Part shown: positions 7,234-15,086 of the stretch, in pieces
How positions within the stretch are numbered: position 1 is the first letter of the stretch
Layout: each line of letters opens with the position of its first letter
Source: JAXHUM01 sp034189325
Lineage (GTDB): Bacteria; Desulfobacterota; DSM-4660; Desulfatiglandales; Desulfatiglandaceae
Assembly (NCBI GenBank): GCA_034189325.1
Contig: JAXHUM010000072.1
Location: 1-19,954 of the forward strand
DNA length: 19,954 bases
Direction: 5' to 3'
Position numbers and translations under genes: made by a program
The notes under the pieces: model-generated
What the model was told of the DNA's origin: nothing
Databases searched by the model: none
Seen by the model: the letters and a program-made list of their open reading frames with translations, nothing else

Positions 7234-8550
7234 TCAACGCATCAAACCGGGTAACCAGAGGCTGATTTGAGGAAAAGTCATGAGTATCAGCAGCCCCAAG
7301 AATATAACCAATACATAAGGAAGGGTGCCTTTGAGGATGGTCTCCATACTCACGTCATCACTGACTGTGGCCAGTGTATATAGGTTGAGGCCGACCGGAG
7401 GTGTTATGACCGCCATCTCGATGTTTGTTATCATGAGCACTCCGAACCAGATAGGGTTCCAGTTCTGGCTTAGCACGATGGGGAGGAGTATGGGTGTTGT
7501 TATCATGATCATTGAGGCACCGTCCACAAACATCCCCAGAACGAGAAGCATGAATTGTATGGAGAGCATAGTCACAAAGGGTGACACATGCAGGGAGGCG
7601 ACAAATTGTGCAAAACTGTCAGGCACCCTGAGGATATTGAGAAACTGAGTAAATACTACGGCCCCCACAAAAACCATTAAGATGGTGCCTGTAACACGGG
7701 CGGAATTTGCCAGTGTATCCAGAAAACTGTTCCAGTTCAAACTTCTATAGACTATAAAGGCTATGAAATAGGCCCCCACGACACCCAGGGCCGCTGATTC
7801 GGTGGGAGTGGCTATTCCGATATAAATAGATCCCAGGACTAGGGTAATGAGCGCTACCGGGGCCCACAGCCGGATGAGGATGTTTATAGTCTTAGTGCCG
7901 GATGAGGAGAGGGCTTCTTCGGCAGTGTCGCGAGCCGCGCCCCTGGACGATATAATTACCCTGATAAGTATATAGAGACACATCAATCCGGCCAGGAGAA
8001 TACCGGGTAGAATACCGGCGATGAAAAGTTTCGCAACCGACACGCCTGCCACCTCACCGTAAAGGATAAAGAGGAGACTGGGCGGTATCAGCATGGCCAG
8101 GGCCCCGGGAGCGCATACAGCACCCGCTGCCAGTTTGGGGTCGTAACCCCGTTTTAACATCTCGGATAGGGCGATGACCCCAATGCTGGCCACTGCGGCG
8201 ATGCTTATTCCGCACAGAGCGCCGAAGATGGCCGATGCAAATACTGTGGCTATGGCGATCCCGCCCGGAACTCGTCTCAGTATCCGGTTGAAAGCTTCAT
8301 AGAGGTCTTTGCTGATGCCGCTTTTGAAGATTATCTCTCCCATGAGGATAAACAGAGGCGCCGCCACCAATGTGAACTTCGATAAGGCCCCAAACACTGT
8401 TGTCTGCAAGACCGAAAGACCGGAGATACCACTGTAAAGAAAGATCCCAAGTCCACCTGCAATACCCATGCATAAGAAAATAGGACACCCGGACATCAAG
8501 AGGACAAGCAAGATACTGATGCTGATAATGATTATCATAGTCGCGCTCAT
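7234..8550 (-). CDS. dctM: TRAP transporter large permease, DctM type
   Basis: This 438-residue protein is very hydrophobic throughout, with about a dozen membrane segments, and matches the TRAP large permease family in length and sequence pattern. Examples are the N-terminal GCPIFLCMGIAGGLG region, SGISKDLYEAFNRILRRVPGG, and GAVCAPGALAMLIPPS. It is the ion-driven channel component of a periplasmic-binding-protein-dependent secondary transporter for organic acids or related anions. It is translationally coupled to dctQ by a four-base ATGA overlap, with GGAAGGG as ribosome site. It is the last gene of the dctP-dctQ-dctM operon. Substrate is set by the binding protein and is not known. Confidence 0.93.
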   Translation of the reverse strand: MSATMIIIISISILLVLLMSGCPIFLCMGIAGGLGIFLYSGISGLSVLQTTVFGALSKFTLVAAPLFILMGEIIFKSGISKDLYEAFNRILRRVPGGIAIATVFASAIFGALCGISIAAVASIGVIALSEMLKRGYDPKLAAGAVCAPGALAMLIPPSLLFILYGEVAGVSVAKLFIAGILPGILLAGLMCLYILIRVIISSRGAARDTAEEALSSSGTKTINILIRLWAPVALITLVLGSIYIGIATPTESAALGVVGAYFIAFIVYRSLNWNSFLDTLANSARVTGTILMVFVGAVVFTQFLNILRVPDSFAQFVASLHVSPFVTMLSIQFMLLVLGMFVDGASMIMITTPILLPIVLSQNWNPIWFGVLMITNIEMAVITPPVGLNLYTLATVSDDVSMETILKGTLPYVLVIFLGLLILMTFPQISLWLPGLMR

Positions 8551-9065
8551 TGTGACCCTTCCTTCTTATGAACTTTCATGTGGCTGATATCTTCGACCAG
8601 GTCAATGATGCTCTGCAACAGGAGCATGAGCATGGCCAGGGGGATGATCGAATAGGGGATAAAAAGGGGGGTTTCCAGCAGGGAATTTGATAAAGAATCG
8701 TACCTATAGGCTGTGATGGTCATCTTCATTGAACTCCACAGCAGCAAGAGGCTGAATCCAGCCGTCCCCATGTGAAAAAGCGCATCCAGGCAAGATCGCA
8801 CGGCCTGAGGGAATACGGAGTAGAAAAAATCCATCTTGATATGCCGTTTTTTCGCCTGGATATCCGCAGCCATGAAGAAGCCAAGGAAGACCAGCATGTA
8901 TTCACTTATTTCCAGTGCCCAGATAGTGGGGTTGTTAAAGACATAACGCAAGACCACATCGTAGAAAACGATCATGGTCAAGATAAAGAGCACCCATTGA
9001 GAGACCTTGGAAAATGCGGAAAAGATCTTGTGGAGCGCGGATGTAACGGCGGAAAATATGCCCAT
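8547..9065 (-). CDS. dctQ: TRAP transporter small permease, DctQ type
   Basis: This 172-residue membrane protein has four predicted helices, typical of the DctQ family. Recognisable stretches are FYDVVLRYVFNNP and WALEISEYMLVFLGFFMAA. It links the binding protein to the large permease in the inner membrane. The start ATG has GGGGGT about eight bases upstream. It ends overlapping the dctM start and lies 83 bases downstream of dctP, so the three genes form one operon. The C-terminus is charged and cytoplasmic in type. Confidence 0.9.
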   Translation of the reverse strand: MGIFSAVTSALHKIFSAFSKVSQWVLFILTMIVFYDVVLRYVFNNPTIWALEISEYMLVFLGFFMAADIQAKKRHIKMDFFYSVFPQAVRSCLDALFHMGTAGFSLLLLWSSMKMTITAYRYDSLSNSLLETPLFIPYSIIPLAMLMLLLQSIIDLVEDISHMKVHKKEGSQ

Positions 9066-9148
9066 GGTTTCTACCCCCGTATCCCATGATTCTTGGCGCC
9101 CTCGAGCCCTTTATGGGCAAGAGAGTGCCATGAGCCCCCAGGGAAGAG

Positions 9149-10201
9149 CTATTTGGCTCCTGCTAATTCCAGGGCCTTGTTACCCACATCGGCACCGGTC
9201 TGTTTGACCCACCACGCCAATACCGGCCTGAGGGCCTCGTCAAAGGCCTTGGCCTCGTCTGTTGTAGGGAATACCGCCTTTATGCCTGATTTTTCGTAAA
9301 ATGGAATTATCTTCTCCTTGAGAGGGTTCTTAACGGTGATCAAATACAGCATATTTTTCTCCCAGTCGGCCGCGGCATCGCTCAAGACCTTTTTGACATT
9401 GTCGGGCCAGGCCTTCCATGTGCTTGCCTTTACGTAAATAGGGGTGGACTGGTTGGAAATGGAAAAAATCAGCATATACTTGCAAAATTCCTCAACGCCG
9501 CGACCGGTCGAAGACCACGGATTCATCAATGCACCATCCACCACCCCTCGCTGCAAGGCCTGGGGAAGCTCTGCTGAGGGCAGGGTCACGGGAATTGCGC
9601 CCAGTGTCTTAATGGCGATGGCCTCTACCTTGCCTGCGACCCTTATCTTGAGTCCTTTTAGATCTTTGGGAGAGCGCACCAACTTGTTCCTGGTCCAGAT
9701 AAATTCGGGAACAGTTGCGCCCGCGGCGATCTGCAAGAGGTCTTTCTTTTTCAAGATATCATTTTGAAGTTCGGCTAGGGGTGTTTCCATCTTCAGTTTT
9801 TCGTGCGAAACACTACGATCCGGCCATATCGGCAGAATCTGTATCCCGAGGACAGGAAAAGATCCCAGGAGATAAGCGCCCGTTTGAAAGACGATATCGG
9901 CCGTCCCTGCTTGCAGGCCAGGTAGGACCTCCTTCCCTTTTAGAAGGGTCCCTCCCCAATACATATTGATTTGAACGATTCCCTTGCCTGTCTCATTGAC
10001 CCGGTCAACAAAGAATTTCTGTTCCTCATACACCAGGGGATAACCCACAGGCACATATGTGGCCATTGTAAGGGTCATCTCTTTTTCTGCCTTTTTGGAC
10101 TCTCCGCATAAACCTGCCCCTGGCAGCGCCAGCAATAACATGAGAGCTATCAAGACCGATACAGATCTCATTCCCATATATTTCTTGCCTGCTTTTGACA
10201 T
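9149..10201 (-). CDS. dctP: TRAP transporter substrate-binding protein, DctP/TAXI-like periplasmic component
   Basis: This 350-residue protein begins with a clear Sec signal (basic MSKAGKKYMGMR, then a hydrophobic run to about residue 30). A cysteine follows, but the context AGLC is a poor lipobox, so a soluble periplasmic protein is more likely. The DctP-family block SPKDLKGLKIRV contains the arginine (R187) that in characterised members contacts the substrate carboxylate, followed by PQALQRGVVDGALMNPW. It should deliver an organic acid to DctQM. A strong ribosome site, GGAGGG, lies seven bases from the ATG. It is first in its operon and divergent from fhs. The ligand is unknown; an aromatic or fatty acid fits the neighbouring ligases but is a guess. 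Confidence 0.92.
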   Translation of the reverse strand: MSKAGKKYMGMRSVSVLIALMLLLALPGAGLCGESKKAEKEMTLTMATYVPVGYPLVYEEQKFFVDRVNETGKGIVQINMYWGGTLLKGKEVLPGLQAGTADIVFQTGAYLLGSFPVLGIQILPIWPDRSVSHEKLKMETPLAELQNDILKKKDLLQIAAGATVPEFIWTRNKLVRSPKDLKGLKIRVAGKVEAIAIKTLGAIPVTLPSAELPQALQRGVVDGALMNPWSSTGRGVEEFCKYMLIFSISNQSTPIYVKASTWKAWPDNVKKVLSDAAADWEKNMLYLITVKNPLKEKIIPFYEKSGIKAVFPTTDEAKAFDEALRPVLAWWVKQTGADVGNKALELAGAK

Positions 10202-10279
10202 CTTTTTTCCCTCCTAACTCTTCTTAATCGTTTACATTGAACCTGCCGAGGTCCCTTGGGGGCCTCCCTGAGATCGCCA

Positions 10280-10295
10280 AATCAAGGGCTTGATT
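10280..10295. promoter_or_regulatory. 16-bp palindrome, candidate operator of the TRAP operon
   Basis: AATCAAG (10280-10286) and CTTGATT (10289-10295) form a perfect inverted repeat with a two-base centre, about 80 bases upstream of the dctP start. It would lie just at or after the transcription start predicted by the - strand boxes at 10304-10332, a usual place for a repressor. The binding factor is unknown. Confidence 0.4.
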
Positions 10296-10303
10296 AATCC
10301 CTC

Positions 10304-10332
10304 AATCTAGAAGACTGTAGACAATTGAACAA
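10304..10332 (-). promoter_or_regulatory. possible sigma-70 promoter for dctP-dctQ-dctM
   Basis: On the - strand TTGTTC (10332-10327) and TAGATT (10309-10304) are separated by 17 bases, a moderate match. Transcription would begin near 10297, next to the palindrome at 10280-10295. Found by eye only. Confidence 0.3.
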
Positions 10333-10534
10333 TTCATGTTGTTAATATTGAAGCGTTCTTTAGTTTGAATAGGAAAATATGAAAGCCTTTTGTTTTGTGA
10401 AAACATGGGAAATCAGGAACAGTCCAGTCAGAATGCATAGTTGGGAAGACAGAAAACGCTCTGTTTACTGAGACCCAAAATGTTTAGTCTGCACCTGCAT
10501 ACTTTATCGTGTAGTATATGTCAAGCTTAATTAG

Positions 10535-10560
10535 AAACTAAATTGTATTCAATTTAGTTT
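10535..10560. repeat. perfect 26-bp inverted repeat in the divergent dctP/fhs region
   Basis: AAACTAAATTG (10535-10545) is followed by TATT and the exact reverse complement CAATTTAGTTT (10550-10560). The arms are AT-rich with no T tract, so it looks like an operator for a dimeric regulator (TetR- or GntR-like sites have this shape) rather than a terminator. It lies about 30 bases before the -35 box at 10591. No second copy was noticed in the window. Confidence 0.6.
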
Positions 10561-10590
10561 ATTGGTTCTGTGCGGGAACAGGATCTCACA

Positions 10591-10618
10591 TTGCCAAACC
10601 AAATTGCCGTCTTATTAT
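10591..10618 (+). promoter_or_regulatory. candidate sigma-70 promoter upstream of the putative leader/ncRNA
   Basis: TTGCCA (10591-10596) and TATTAT (10613-10618) with a 16-base spacer match the consensus at four of six and five of six positions. The predicted start near 10625 would yield a transcript reaching the T-run at 10866-10875, or reading through into fhs. Confidence 0.4.
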
Positions 10619-10624
10619 CGAGAT

Positions 10625-10875
10625 ATCTATCAAAAACGAGCCGGAATTTCAGAGAAAAATCTGGACTTTTCAGCGTTTATGGTCTGATGAGCGGACTTTT
10701 GCGTGGGGATAAAGCATCTGTAGACACTCTGTAGCTGTGAGGTGGGTGGCACCCACCCTGCCTCTCATAACGCTCTGTCTGAAATGAACTGACAATTCAA
10801 GTATCTCGGCCTCTCGCCACCCGTACGGATTTATCTTAAAGGTCTGCCGATAGGGCTTGACGGCCTTTTTTTTTT
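10625..10875 (+). ncRNA. putative small RNA or attenuated 5' leader upstream of fhs
   Basis: No plausible protein is encoded here, yet the DNA carries hairpins and ends with a terminator-like element on the + strand, although no + strand gene lies upstream. Complementary pairs include GATAAA (10708-10713) with TTTATC (10830-10835), AGACA (10722-10726) with TGTCT (10776-10780), and a strong GGTGGGT (10741-10747)/ACCCACC (10751-10757) hairpin. These are nested, giving a long rod with internal loops. That shape recalls 6S RNA, which is often next to folate one-carbon genes, but no diagnostic sequence was recognised. The 5' end is set by the predicted promoter and is uncertain. Alternatives are a metabolite-sensing leader of fhs or chance structure. 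Confidence 0.35.
10839..10875 (+). terminator. intrinsic terminator-like hairpin with T10 run
   Basis: GCCG (10846-10849) pairs with CGGC (10861-10864), extended by AAG/CTT flanks; alternatively AAGGTC (10839-10844) pairs with GGCCTT (10862-10867), including one G-U pair. It is followed at once by ten T residues (10866-10875). It lies 219 bases before the fhs ATG, so it ends an independent RNA or acts as an attenuator. The stem is modest in strength. Confidence 0.5.
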
Positions 10876-11094
10876 ATGATAGTCAGGTGTGGCCAAAAAA
10901 AGGGGTGTATTCGACCCGTACGCAACGCCGGTGATGACAGTTCGAGGCTATAGAAAGAGGCTCCATTCAGCTCAATGCCATCAACGATTTGATTCTTGGA
11001 CTGTCAGTGAAATGGGATGCCCGGGGATTTTTCAAAGACTCAATACACTCAAAACCGGCAATATCAACAATAATCTACAAGGAGGAGAACGCAA

Positions 11095-12858
11095 ATGGCT
11101 TACAACGCAGTAGAAATGGCCGACTGGCAGATTTCCGAAGAAGCAGAAAAAAACATGCCGATGCCGGACGAATGGAGGGAGAAGCTGGGCCTTGAAAAGG
11201 ACGAAATGCTCCCTATGGGACGACTCGCCAAACTCGACTTTCTGAAAATCATCGAACGATTGAAAGACAAGCCTGACGGGAAGTACATCGAGGTGACCGC
11301 TATTACCCCGACCCCTCTGGGAGAGGGAAAGAGCACGACCTCGTGCGGTCTCATGGAAGGTCTCGGCAAACGTGGCGTCAATGTCGGCGGTGCCCTGAGA
11401 CAGCCATCAGGGGGCCCCACCATGAACGTCAAGGGCACTGCAGCAGGCGGTGGAAACTCTCTGCTTATCCCCATGACGGAGTTCTCCCTCGGGTTGACCG
11501 GAGACATTAACGATATTATGAATGCTCACAACCTGGCCATGGTGGCGATGACCTCCAGGATGCAGCATGAGCGAAACTACAACGATGAGCAACTCCAGAG
11601 GTTGACCGGAATGAGGCGTCTGGACATCGATCCTACCCGCGTTGAGCTGGGGTGGATCATGGACTTCTGCGCCCAGGCCCTCAGAAACATTATTATCGGT
11701 ATTGGTGGTCGTTTTGACGGCTTCACCATGCAGTCGAAGTTCGGTATTGCGGTCGGTTCTGAATGTATGGCCATCCTGGCTGTTATCAAGGACCTTGCTG
11801 ACCTGAGAAAACGACTGGATGAAATCACGGTTGCCTTTGACAAAGGCGGTAATCCGGTCACCACGGGCGACCTGGAAGTGGGCGGTGCCATGACCGCGTT
11901 TATGCGTAACACCATCAATCCCACCCTGATGTGTACGGCAGAGTATAACCCATGCATGGTCCACGCAGGTCCCTTTGCCAATATCGCTGTGGGACAATCC
12001 TCCATTATTGCCGACCGTGTCGGTCTGAAGCTGTTTGACTATCACGTGACGGAAAGTGGCTTTGCCGCGGACATCGGGTTTGAAAAATTCTGGAATGTCA
12101 AATGCCGTTTCAGCGGTCTCAAGCCTCATGTCTCGGTCCTGACAAGCACGATTCGCGCTCTTAAGATGCATGGCGGTGGACCAAAGGTCGTGGCCGGTAT
12201 CGCCCTGCCTGAAGAATACACCAAGGAGAATCTTGAACTGGTGGAAAAGGGTTGCGAGAACATGATTCACCACATCAATACGATCCGAAAGGCAGGCATA
12301 AATCCGGTGGTATGCGTCAACCGTTTCTACACTGACACGGATGCCGAAGTCGCTATCGTAAAGAAGGCTGCCGAGGCTGCCGGCGCTCGTTGCGCCGAGT
12401 CCAAGCACTGGGAGCTGGGAGGCGATGGAGCCCTTGAATTTGCCGATGCCGTCATTGACGCATGCAATGAAGAAAACGAATTCAAATTCCTGTATCCCCT
12501 TGAAATGAAACTTCGTGACAGGGTTGAGAAGATAGCCAAAGAGGTTTACGGCGCTGAAGGCGTGGCTTGGTCACCGGCCGCAGAGTCTAAGGCCAAGATG
12601 CTCGAAAGCGATCCCAAGTATGCAGACTTTGCAACGATGATGGTCAAGACTCATCTGAGTCTCACCCATGATCCCACACTCAAAGGTGTGCCAAAGGGAT
12701 GGACACTCCCGATTCAAGACGTATTGATCTATTCCGGGGCCAAGTTCCTCTGCCCCTGCGCAGGAACCATCAGCCTGATGCCTGGAACTGGCTCGAATCC
12801 TGCATTCAGGAGAGTGGACGTAGATACAAAGACCGGTAAGGTAAGCGGTCTTTTCTAA
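11095..12858 (+). CDS. fhs: formate-tetrahydrofolate ligase
   Basis: This 587-residue enzyme makes 10-formyl-tetrahydrofolate from formate, tetrahydrofolate and ATP, an entry step of the folate branch of the Wood-Ljungdahl pathway. The phosphate loop TPTPLGEGKST (71-81, K79) and the following blocks LRQPSGGPTMNVKGTAAGGG and MSLMPGTGSNP-like C-terminus are those of the family, and the length is usual (about 555-590). The ribosome site AAGGAGGAG is spaced well before the ATG. It is a single gene with a strong terminator after it. A candidate attenuator and possible small RNA lie upstream. In anaerobes of this kind the enzyme may run in either direction, for formate oxidation or one-carbon assimilation. 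Confidence 0.97.
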   Translation: MAYNAVEMADWQISEEAEKNMPMPDEWREKLGLEKDEMLPMGRLAKLDFLKIIERLKDKPDGKYIEVTAITPTPLGEGKSTTSCGLMEGLGKRGVNVGGALRQPSGGPTMNVKGTAAGGGNSLLIPMTEFSLGLTGDINDIMNAHNLAMVAMTSRMQHERNYNDEQLQRLTGMRRLDIDPTRVELGWIMDFCAQALRNIIIGIGGRFDGFTMQSKFGIAVGSECMAILAVIKDLADLRKRLDEITVAFDKGGNPVTTGDLEVGGAMTAFMRNTINPTLMCTAEYNPCMVHAGPFANIAVGQSSIIADRVGLKLFDYHVTESGFAADIGFEKFWNVKCRFSGLKPHVSVLTSTIRALKMHGGGPKVVAGIALPEEYTKENLELVEKGCENMIHHINTIRKAGINPVVCVNRFYTDTDAEVAIVKKAAEAAGARCAESKHWELGGDGALEFADAVIDACNEENEFKFLYPLEMKLRDRVEKIAKEVYGAEGVAWSPAAESKAKMLESDPKYADFATMMVKTHLSLTHDPTLKGVPKGWTLPIQDVLIYSGAKFLCPCAGTISLMPGTGSNPAFRRVDVDTKTGKVSGLF

Positions 12859-12883
12859 CCCGTTTGTAGATGCTAAGCCATCG

Positions 12884-12917
12884 AGGGAGGGCCTCTTATG
12901 GGCCCTCCCTTTTATTT
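12884..12917 (+). terminator. rho-independent terminator of fhs
   Basis: A ten-pair stem, A plus GGGAGGGCC (12884-12893) with GGCCCTCCC plus T (12901-12910), has a seven-base loop and is followed by TTTTATTT. It begins 26 bases after the fhs stop codon. Confidence 0.85.
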
Positions 12918-12925
12918 AAGACGAA

Positions 12926-12960
12926 GCCCTGCCATAACGTAATGAGCCGTTTGGCAGGGC
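12926..12960. repeat. second strong hairpin between fhs and the PxxKW gene
   Basis: GCCCTGCCA (12926-12934) pairs perfectly with TGGCAGGGC (12952-12960), and the loop contains a further AACG (12936-12939)/CGTT (12948-12951) pairing, giving about 13 pairs with a one-base bulge. No T tract follows. It lies 41 bases before the ATG of the cysteine-rich protein and could belong to its leader or be a backup stop for fhs transcripts. Confidence 0.6.
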
Positions 12961-13001
12961 CTTCAAACTCAGAATTGCATTGAAGAAAGGATGTGATTAA
13001 A

Positions 13002-13280
13002 ATGCTTTGTACAACTGTCAAAGAGGGTATTGAGTGCTCCTTTATGAGCAAAAAGGGCTGTCAATTTAATGGCGGCGCGTGTCATCCTATTGTTGATAAG
13101 TGTGAAGGATGCCAAAAGGTTTCTGATTTGGAAGCCGGAAAGTATTGTTCTGCCTTCCCTGATCCCTCCGCAAAGTGGCGCTTTGGGAACTGTAGCATGG
13201 CAACGCATATCAAGAAGGATACCAAACAGGGGAATGGAAAGATAAACCCCTTAAAGGCCTCAAAGCGCAAAGCTGCATAG
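13002..13280 (+). CDS. PxxKW-family cysteine-rich protein
   Basis: This 92-residue protein has eight cysteines (3, 12, 20, 27, 34, 37, 49, 64) and the signature PSAKW (55-59) followed by RFGNC. It matches what I know of the PxxKW family of small cysteine-rich proteins found mostly in deltaproteobacteria, whose function is not established. The cysteine pattern suggests metal or Fe-S binding. A GTG at 12993 is in frame, but the ATG at 13002 matches the usual family start (M-x-C-x-TVK) and has AAAGG about 11 bases upstream. The basic tail after residue 70 is low in complexity. It is monocistronic between fhs and the endonuclease fusion. Confidence 0.82.
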   Translation: MLCTTVKEGIECSFMSKKGCQFNGGACHPIVDKCEGCQKVSDLEAGKYCSAFPDPSAKWRFGNCSMATHIKKDTKQGNGKINPLKASKRKAA

Positions 13281-13588
13281 TTTGGATTTTCTCTTAGTGA
13301 GAATCTTCCCTTCTTAATACATTAGAAATGATTCCCGCTGGCTCCGGGGCGACGCTGAGGTGTGCGCGGAGTGTGCCATGGCACTCGTGCGCCTGGCATA
13401 CTCTTTCGAGGGTTCAGGTCTCGTAATTTGACAATCCCAAGGAAGTATACTACTTATAACCGTCATTGGTGAGGAAGTTTCTTTGGCCTACATTTTCATG
13501 TCTCTATTTTTTTGAATGGTGATACCCGAAACCATCTTCTTGTCGATTGTAGAGATCTCCCCTCACGGCGCATAAGGATACGTCGCCC
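13281..13588. other. intergenic region with a GC-rich hairpin and isolated promoter-like boxes
   Basis: There is no gene here. GCGC (13364-13367) plus GAGTG (13369-13373) pair with CACTC (13382-13386) plus GCGC (13389-13392), enclosing the 12-bp palindrome GTGCCATGGCAC (13373-13384). A perfect TTGACA (13428-13433) is present, but the nearest TATAAC is 21 bases away and TATACT only 12, so no well-spaced promoter could be assigned to the downstream gene. Confidence 0.45.
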
Positions 13589-15016
13589 ATGGATATTGTC
13601 TCTTTTCTCGAGGCCCTGGAAAAGGAAGTCGCAAATTATCACACGCCCATTGTTGATCTGGTAGCGGTGCAGAGCCGTGATCCCTTCAAGGTCTTGGTCG
13701 CGACCATTCTGTCGGCCAGAACAAGGGACGAAACCACCGCCAAGGTCTGTGAAAGACTGTTCCGCGAAGTGGACGACGTGCATACCCTGGCCAATATGAG
13801 TGAAGGGCAACTCCGCGTATTAATAAGGCCGATCGGCTTTTACAAAAACAAGGCGAAGTTTCTCTCCCGATTGCCCGCTGCGCTGAAGGATTATGGCTAC
13901 AAGGTACCTGACCAACTGGAAGAACTCCTCAAGTTACCCGGCGTGGGGCGAAAAACAGCGAACCTTGTTCTATCCGTGGCCTTTGACAAGCCCGCCATAT
14001 GTGTCGATACCCACGTCCATCGCATCATGAATATCTGGGGTTTTGTCAATACCAAAAACCCGGAGTCCACGGAGATGGCTTTGCGGGAAATAGTCCCGGT
14101 CACATACTGGAAAAAGCTGAATTCAATAGTGGTTGCCTTTGGACAGGAGAGATGTAAACCAATGGGCCCGCAATGTGACCTGTGCCTGTTTGAAAAGGAA
14201 TGCCCCAAGAATGGAGTGACGCCAAGGCGAGTAAAAGAAAGAAGCAGGGACAGCCTGAAATTCATTTCGTGGAATGTTAATGGACTCAGAGCGGTTGAGA
14301 AAAGAGGATTTATCGAGATCGTAGAGGGATTGGGCGCTGACATCTTTGCGATCCAGGAGACGAGGATTTGGCCGAATCAACTCTCAGATGAGCTAAAGAA
14401 CATCCCGGGCTATTCAAGTTATTTCACCCAGCCCAAGAAAAAAGGTTATTCAGGAGTCGCCGTTTATACCAAGACGAGACCGTTGAATGTTCTGATCGGT
14501 ATTGGGGTGGATCGCTTTGACGACGAAGGTCGCGTCATCACTCTGGAGTTTCCCCGGTCTTATCTGATCAACGCCTATTTTCCCAATGCCCAGCCTGAAC
14601 TCAAAAGGATAGACTACAAAATCGAGTTTAATAACGCCTTACTCGCCCATGCCAAGGCCTTGGCCGCCAAAAAAACAACCGTTATCTGCGGCGATTTTAA
14701 TGTTGCCCACAAAGCCATTGACCTTGCAAACCCTGAGGCCAATGAGAAGAATCCCGGTTATTCGATTGAGGAAAGGCATTGGATGAATGGATTGCTCAAT
14801 GCCGGATGGGTGGATACGTTTAGGGAATTCAACAGGGAACCGGGACAATATACATGGTGGAGTTACCGTTACAACGCCAGGTCTAAAAACATTGGATGGC
14901 GAATTGATTATTTCATAATAGACGAAAACAGCAGATCAAAACTCCTCAAAGCCGATATCCTTCCAGATATACTTGGCTCCGACCATTGCCCGATCGAGCT
15001 TGAATTGAAGCTCTAG
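13589..15016 (+). CDS. fused endonuclease III (Nth) and exonuclease III (XthA) DNA repair protein
   Basis: This 475-residue protein joins two base-excision repair enzymes in one frame. Residues 1-210 are endonuclease III: a helix-hairpin-helix LPGVGRKTA with catalytic lysine K122, the catalytic aspartate D140 in VDTHVHR, and a complete [4Fe-4S] loop C189-x6-C196-x2-C199-x5-C205. After a short basic linker, residues 223-475 form a complete exonuclease III/AP endonuclease domain: WNVNGLRA (228-235), E257 in QET, YFPN (330-333), GDFN (368-371) and SDH (464-466). All expected catalytic residues are present in both halves. The glycosylase/lyase would remove damaged pyrimidines and the second half process the AP site or 3' end. 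The ATG has AAGGA about ten bases upstream. It is normally two separate genes. Confidence 0.93.
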   Translation: MDIVSFLEALEKEVANYHTPIVDLVAVQSRDPFKVLVATILSARTRDETTAKVCERLFREVDDVHTLANMSEGQLRVLIRPIGFYKNKAKFLSRLPAALKDYGYKVPDQLEELLKLPGVGRKTANLVLSVAFDKPAICVDTHVHRIMNIWGFVNTKNPESTEMALREIVPVTYWKKLNSIVVAFGQERCKPMGPQCDLCLFEKECPKNGVTPRRVKERSRDSLKFISWNVNGLRAVEKRGFIEIVEGLGADIFAIQETRIWPNQLSDELKNIPGYSSYFTQPKKKGYSGVAVYTKTRPLNVLIGIGVDRFDDEGRVITLEFPRSYLINAYFPNAQPELKRIDYKIEFNNALLAHAKALAAKKTTVICGDFNVAHKAIDLANPEANEKNPGYSIEERHWMNGLLNAGWVDTFREFNREPGQYTWWSYRYNARSKNIGWRIDYFIIDENSRSKLLKADILPDILGSDHCPIELELKL

Positions 15017-15086
15017 CCGATCGGTCCCAGAGACGACTCCAAGAGGCCCCTTGCACAGGGAGCGAGGTCCTCGTATCCTAAAAGAA

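Noticed and set aside
10889..11113. 74-residue + strand frame overlapping the fhs start
   Set aside because: GTG start without ribosome site, low-complexity sequence, and it runs into fhs in another frame.
11407..12408. 333-residue - strand open frame
   Set aside because: It lies wholly antisense to fhs, has no family resemblance, and is explained by the codon bias of fhs.
13428..13460. TTGACA with TATAAC as a promoter for the repair fusion
   Set aside because: The spacing is 21 bases (or 12 to TATACT), outside the usual 16-18.
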